This document shows, piece after piece, positions 45,087-49,081 of a stretch of 49,081 nucleotides of DNA. Source of the stretch: an uncultured Selenomonadales bacterium (GTDB taxonomy: Bacteria > Bacillota > Negativicutes > Selenomonadales > Selenomonadaceae); assembly GCA_946183785.1 (NCBI GenBank), contig CAMHCS010000022.1, forward strand, positions 1 to 49,081, read 5' to 3'. The position numbers and the translations under genes are program-made. How positions within the stretch are numbered: the first letter of the stretch is position 1; every line of letters begins with the position of its first letter. Below the pieces are notes generated by a model. It saw only the letters and a list, made by a program, of their open reading frames with translations, was not told the origin of the DNA and made no database searches.

Positions 45087-48026
45087 CTACCGTGCCTTCA
45101 CGGCAGCGAACAGCCTAAGCTCTTTCCCTTCCTTGAACGGCGCAATCCTGAGCTCGACGGGTTTGGGCGCACTGTCGATCATGAGGCGGTATTGGACGGT
45201 AAAGCTTCCCTTCTCCCGGATTTCCCGCATGATGTTTTCTTTGGAAAACCGATCCAAAAATCCGGCTTGATCGTCGGGATATAAAACACGCGGGACATTC
45301 TCGATCGACTGCCCGAAGAAATCGTTGCCGTCTTTCGGTGTTCCAAGAGTTGCGTACGAGCGCGTATATTCCAGGAAATAGCCTGTTTCGGGATTGACCG
45401 TAAAGAGACTCAAATAGCCGTCGGAGATTGCCATGACCCTGACCAGCATCGCACGCTCGTTTTGCAGCCTCTCATTGTGTTCTTTCTGTTTCATCTGGGC
45501 GTCGATGATGCTGATGCCCAGAATGATCTTGCTGCTGCCCGGCTGCATCCGGGTAACCTTCATGTTGACATATACCGGGACGCCGGTATCCACCAGACGG
45601 TAAGTCACCGTGAAGACGCCCTGCTCATCCAGTGCCTTGATAATCTGCTCCTTGGAGAAGGCGGCATAGAAGATTTCCCGATCTTCCTCATAAATACGGT
45701 AGGCGTCCCGCTTGCTCGACTCAAAGAAGTCTTCGCCGTGCCGTTCCACCTCCATATCCTGCTTGCCGACCAAAGAGCTGTACTCAACAAATTTATCCGT
45801 TTCCAGATCTACGACGTAGATATTGTAATAGTCGGCAGCCAGCGCTCTTGCGATATCCACATAGGTCGCTTCTTCGTTCGGGTCGGAAATAAACAGCACC
45901 GCCACGGCCACAGCGATGCTCCCCGTGACCGGGTTCACGCCGACCCTCCGGGCAAAGGAATGCACAATGGAGCCGTCCGGCATCTTTTCGTCGTAAAACA
46001 AATAGCCTTCCTGTCCACAGCAGGTGTGGACAAGATTGTGCATAAAACTGCCTTCATATTTCCTGAAAGACGTTCCCTGAGCGGACGTGTCGAAATGAAA
46101 GAATCTGTTGACGAAATCCCGGTAGGATGGATTGCTCCTTACAAAACGCGAAGTGTCTCCTTTAATTTCAATAATGGCCATAGGGAGCGAATTGAACGCG
46201 TTGTGGAAAGCATCATCCTCTTTGCTGGCAATCGCAGTAAAATCGAAAAGATTGATACGTCCTAAGGATTCATAATAAGAGGACTCCTCCGGATTTTCGT
46301 AACTATCCAGTTTATGTTCTTTGAGCCACTCAAGCACAACAGGAAAAGGAGACGGTTTGCTGTAATAATAGCCTTGCAGCTTGGAGCAGCCGTTTTCCTG
46401 CAGGAACCGGACTTGTTCCTCGGTCTCCACGCCTTCGCAAACCGTGTCCACGCCCAGAGCGATGGCCATCTTTATCAGTTCGGACAGGAGCACCCTGCCG
46501 TTCTGGCCCTCGTCCAGCTTCCGCATGAAGCCCATGTCGAATTTGATCAAATCGAATTTGATACTCCGAAGAACCTCAAGCGAGGAATAACCGCTGCCAA
46601 AATCGTCCATCCATACAGGGAAGCCAAGTGACTGGAAGCGTTCGATCTGCGTTTTCATGAACTCGAAATCACGTCCCACAACGCTTTCCGTAATCTCGAC
46701 ACTGATCCTGTCTCGACTGACGCCCGCCGCGTCCACGCGTTTTCTGACCTCCTCCACGATGTCGCAGCCAACAAAGTCGGAGCGAGACAGGTTTAAGGAA
46801 TGGGGAACTATGTAAATTCCCTCCGCTTCCTTTGTCTTGATATCTTCCAGAATCCGTTCCAACACATACAAATCCAGCTTGTAGATAATCCCTGCGTCTT
46901 CCAGATACGGGATGAAATCCAGCGGCGGTAGGAAGCCCTTGACCGGGTCGATCCACCGCGCCAGCGCTTCCTCGTCGCAGGCTCTGCCGCTGACCGCCCG
47001 GATGATTGGCTGGTAATAGACCTGTATCCATTTTTCCGAAAGCGCCCTGTCAAAATTCTCAAGGATGTACAGCTGCTTTTTCAGGTCGTCCCCCAAGGCC
47101 TGGCTGTAATAATTGAAGCCCGAGGCATACGTGCCCTTGATCGCGTCACAGGCGACCTTAGCTCTGTCATAGGCCAAGCTGATCGAAACTTCTTCGGTCT
47201 GGCCGATATAAATGCCGACGCAAACGGGCGGAAGCTTGCCCCCATTCATGTCCCGCCATTCCTCGAACAGCCCCTCGAGGATTTCCTCAATATCCTTTGT
47301 CTCCGTCAGCACCGTGAAATGGTCGGCGCCGATATGGCAGCAGTTTTCGTTGTGGAAAATCCGGCTCAGCATCTTGGCGAAGGAACGCAGCAGTCTGTCT
47401 CCCTCCGCGAAGCCGAACCTGTGATTGTAAAACTTCATTCCGAGGATATTGATATACAGGAGTGCCGGGGTTCTTCCATCCTCCCGGATGGCTTTCCGTT
47501 CCACCTCGGCCAGCTCGAAGAAATACGTCATGCTGGGAAGGCCGGTCAGATAGTCGTAACGGTTCTCCTTCAGGATACTTTCCTCGCGGAGTACATTGTT
47601 CATGAGCCGGTTGAGTTCCGAACCGCTGCCTTCTTTGTATTCCCCTTCTTTCATATACCAGACATGGGCAATCCGGACGCCTGTTTCGGTAATCGTGTGC
47701 TCCCCGGTCGCATGAACGATCATGTATCCCTTGCTTCCAGGAATCCTTGACCGATAAATCACATCATACTTGCCGCCCTCAGCAGTGGCAAATTGGATGG
47801 CAGCATTGCCAAGGCGCGCCACGTCGTCCGGATGGACGTCCTTATACATATCATGATCCATGTCATAATATGCCTCCGCGCGATTCTCATATCCGAAGAG
47901 ATTACAAAAACCATCCGAAAGAACAAGGGTGACGACCTTCTTATCTAAAAACTGATAGACAGCCAAAGGATGTTTCATCATTTCCAGACAAGCCTGCTGT
48001 TCTTGTGTGAATTCGTATCTTTCCAT
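45087..48026 (-). CDS. PAS-GGDEF-EAL protein, probable c-di-GMP phosphodiesterase
   Basis: A 979-residue cytosolic signalling protein. N-terminal PAS (about 15-125), GGDEF domain (about 155-310) with a degenerate active site (HIGADHF in place of GGDEF), and an EAL domain (about 330-575) with intact motifs: EALARW, SLNLSRSDF, EITES, MDDFGSGYSS, KFDMGFM, EGVETEEQ and QGYYYSKP. The rest has three PAS-like units, the last two being internal repeats (EYSS..., FFES... against EYTRSY..., FFGQS..., each ending SKE-I...FTV-YRL). It probably degrades c-di-GMP. ATG start with GAAGGGCGG upstream. Confidence 0.92.
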   Translation of the reverse strand: MERYEFTQEQQACLEMMKHPLAVYQFLDKKVVTLVLSDGFCNLFGYENRAEAYYDMDHDMYKDVHPDDVARLGNAAIQFATAEGGKYDVIYRSRIPGSKGYMIVHATGEHTITETGVRIAHVWYMKEGEYKEGSGSELNRLMNNVLREESILKENRYDYLTGLPSMTYFFELAEVERKAIREDGRTPALLYINILGMKFYNHRFGFAEGDRLLRSFAKMLSRIFHNENCCHIGADHFTVLTETKDIEEILEGLFEEWRDMNGGKLPPVCVGIYIGQTEEVSISLAYDRAKVACDAIKGTYASGFNYYSQALGDDLKKQLYILENFDRALSEKWIQVYYQPIIRAVSGRACDEEALARWIDPVKGFLPPLDFIPYLEDAGIIYKLDLYVLERILEDIKTKEAEGIYIVPHSLNLSRSDFVGCDIVEEVRKRVDAAGVSRDRISVEITESVVGRDFEFMKTQIERFQSLGFPVWMDDFGSGYSSLEVLRSIKFDLIKFDMGFMRKLDEGQNGRVLLSELIKMAIALGVDTVCEGVETEEQVRFLQENGCSKLQGYYYSKPSPFPVVLEWLKEHKLDSYENPEESSYYESLGRINLFDFTAIASKEDDAFHNAFNSLPMAIIEIKGDTSRFVRSNPSYRDFVNRFFHFDTSAQGTSFRKYEGSFMHNLVHTCCGQEGYLFYDEKMPDGSIVHSFARRVGVNPVTGSIAVAVAVLFISDPNEEATYVDIARALAADYYNIYVVDLETDKFVEYSSLVGKQDMEVERHGEDFFESSKRDAYRIYEEDREIFYAAFSKEQIIKALDEQGVFTVTYRLVDTGVPVYVNMKVTRMQPGSSKIILGISIIDAQMKQKEHNERLQNERAMLVRVMAISDGYLSLFTVNPETGYFLEYTRSYATLGTPKDGNDFFGQSIENVPRVLYPDDQAGFLDRFSKENIMREIREKGSFTVQYRLMIDSAPKPVELRIAPFKEGKELRLFAAVKAR

Positions 48027-48220
48027 ACGCAAAACGCCGCCCTTCTCGCCAATCCCGCGTCTATTCTCATATCAGCAGAATCCGTTTACAGGGGAATCAC
48101 CATCTTGCCGTCATATCCCCCAAATTGTTAATAATAATATAATATTCGCCATCGGTTCTTTTTTTCCTGCATTTTTTCTGTCTCTATTCACCACAGTAAA
48201 GAGCTGATGCGTCTATTGCT

Positions 48221-48407
48221 GTGAACCGCCGCACATTTCCGTCACCTATTTCCTGCCCGGACGAGAAACCGCTATATAACGGTCTCCGGCAATGTGAAGC
48301 AACTGGACAACATAAAATGTGCTATAATCATGACAGAAGGGATGAAGATTCCCGTGGACGATATTCGATACATAGACAAAGTTTTGTTTTGCGGATTTGA
48401 ATTTTGA
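48221..48407 (+). pseudogene. Decayed YolD-like gene fragment
   Basis: VTYFLPG, then after a frame change, ITVSGNVKQLDNIKCAIIM and IPVDDIRYIDKVLF match the C-terminal part of the intact YolD-like protein (VTYFIPD..., VTVSGNVKMLDRIERAIIM, IPIEDVRYIEGDLF). The DNA is also similar. The N-terminal half is missing. Confidence 0.8.
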
Positions 48408-48455
48408 GGTTCACAGCAATTATTGACCGCCCTGAAGGACGAGGTGACACAAGGT

Positions 48456-48731
48456 ATGGAACCGAACCAATACTGGCTTTTGTATTTCGGCTTGCTGTTT
48501 ATTTTCTTAGGCAGCAAGGTCGGGCAAGCGTTCCGTTGGTGGATATACAACATTTTTCGCGCCTGTTTTTATGCCACGTTGGCGCTGGCTGCTGCAGCGC
48601 TCGCCAAACTTTTGTGGGAAGTAAGTTTCTTACTCTTAAAATTCGCAAACGCGCTCATAAAGGAACAAGAGAACCATACTTCGGCCAGAGCTGGGGAAAC
48701 AACTGAAAACGCCCCGAGAGAAAGCGACTAA
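48456..48731 (+). CDS. Two-helix membrane protein, third paralogue
   Basis: A 91-residue relative of the proteins at 12101 and 13253: MEPNQYWLLYFGLLFIFLGS, KVGQAFRWWIYNIFRACFYA and a long second hydrophobic segment, polar tail. GAAGGACGAG lies upstream; a GTG four codons earlier is an alternative start. It follows the decayed YolD fragment by 48 bp and has a strong terminator. Confidence 0.65.
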   Translation: MEPNQYWLLYFGLLFIFLGSKVGQAFRWWIYNIFRACFYATLALAAAALAKLLWEVSFLLLKFANALIKEQENHTSARAGETTENAPRESD

Positions 48732-48737
48732 AACAAG

Positions 48738-48792
48738 ACAAAGAAACTCCCCCATGACGGCATGTAAACGCCCCATGGGGGAGTTTCTTTGT
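48738..48792 (+). terminator. Very strong hairpin terminator
   Basis: A perfect 19-bp inverted repeat (ACAAAGAAACTCCCCCATG and its complement at 48774-48792) with a 17-nt loop. The descending arm includes TTTCTTT. It follows the third membrane-protein gene by 6 bp. Confidence 0.8.
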
Positions 48793-48927
48793 GAGCGGAC
48801 TCCCAGCTACCGAGCCAGGAAAGCATCCAATGATATGCTCGATTCGTTATATTATCACTGTTCTCGAATCGAACCAATTCGTAGTGTGCTCCATCGTGAG
48901 AATAATCTTGTTTTACTATTCTCTTTC

Positions 48928-49011
48928 TTATGGCATATAGCGCACTCCCAGCTTTTCATCTTTTCCCAGATACTCAAGAAGAGCTTTGCAGATAACACAT
49001 TCATCTTTCAT
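48928..49011 (-). pseudogene. Remnant resembling the start of a DUF5714-like zinc-binding protein
   Basis: A 27-codon frame: MKDECVICKALLEYLGKDEK and a short tail ending in TAA. The CVICxALLEYL-KDE pattern resembles the beginning of DUF5714-like proteins with further cysteines, but here it stops early. It overlaps the stop of the gene upstream. Confidence 0.35.
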
Positions 49012-49079
49012 TATTTCTGTTCTCTTATCATTTCATCAAGAAGCTCTACTGCACTGCGGATCATATTCGGGCAAACTGT
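49011..49079 (-). CDS. C-terminal end of an unidentified gene running off the right edge
   Basis: The last 22 codons (TVCPNMIRSAVELLDEMIRE and QK) end in TAA that overlaps the following ATG. Too short to identify. Confidence 0.35.
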   Translation of the reverse strand, partial: TVCPNMIRSAVELLDEMIREQK

Positions 49080-49081
49080 AC

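Noticed and set aside
45087..48026. Active diguanylate cyclase
   Set aside because: The GGDEF signature is replaced by IGADHF, so cyclase activity is not expected; only the EAL motifs are intact.

Overview
This looks like a chromosomal segment of a Bacillota bacterium with moderate to high G+C. Negativicutes (Selenomonas-like) is my best guess from gene style: an adenine deaminase, a SpoIIE/STAS partner-switch pair, a bactofilin, GG-leader peptides with a radical SAM enzyme, and a PAS/GGDEF/EAL protein. There is no rRNA, tRNA or marker gene to prove it. The window is a G+C-rich chromosomal backbone at both ends with a large, more A+T-rich accessory block between (about 8.9-44 kb).

Left flank (1-5.3 kb): a partial gene, adenine deaminase (ade), a STAS protein with its Cache/HAMP/SpoIIE phosphatase, and a small secreted protein with a textbook sigma-70 promoter and terminator. 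At 5.3-8.9 kb is a RiPP-type locus on the minus strand: three GG-leader peptides, one larger leader-plus-CFI-box protein, and one radical SAM/SPASM maturase. Three of the peptide genes share one conserved promoter element. The maturase and the Nif11-like precursor are each interrupted by an in-frame TAG.

Integrative element (8.98-13.9 kb): a tyrosine recombinase, an XRE repressor, a small HTH protein, a hairpin-rich region, and a tandemly duplicated two-gene cassette (membrane protein plus a small DpnD/PcfM-like protein) whose first copy is frameshifted. A further relative of the membrane protein, next to a decayed YolD-like gene, lies at the far right (48.2-48.7 kb).

At 14.3-16.05 kb a 1.7-kb lnu(C) transposon (MTnSag1/ISSag10 type, lincosamide resistance) has split a small gene. 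Its imperfect terminal repeats and a perfect 8-bp target duplication are visible.

Defence island (16.7-41.7 kb): McrBC and a complete type I restriction-modification system (hsdR-hsdM-hsdS-mcrB-mcrC), two small plus-strand genes, then a co-directional run of 13 minus-strand genes. That run reads, in transcription order: WYL regulator, three small unknowns, TPR protein, two unknowns, J-domain-like coiled coil, HIRAN, DUF6361-like, PLD nuclease, 1410-residue TPR-SNF2 helicase, ADP-ribosylglycohydrolase. The J-domain/HIRAN/DUF6361/PLD/helicase core is tightly packed and is the best candidate here for an under-described antiphage system. Two strong palindromes sit in front of the WYL gene.

Right flank (41.9-49.1 kb): a Y-family polymerase with a strong promoter and LexA-like palindrome, a YolD-like partner, a flavin reductase-like protein, a bactofilin, a PAS-GGDEF-EAL protein, the YolD remnant and third membrane-protein paralogue, and two fragments at the edge.
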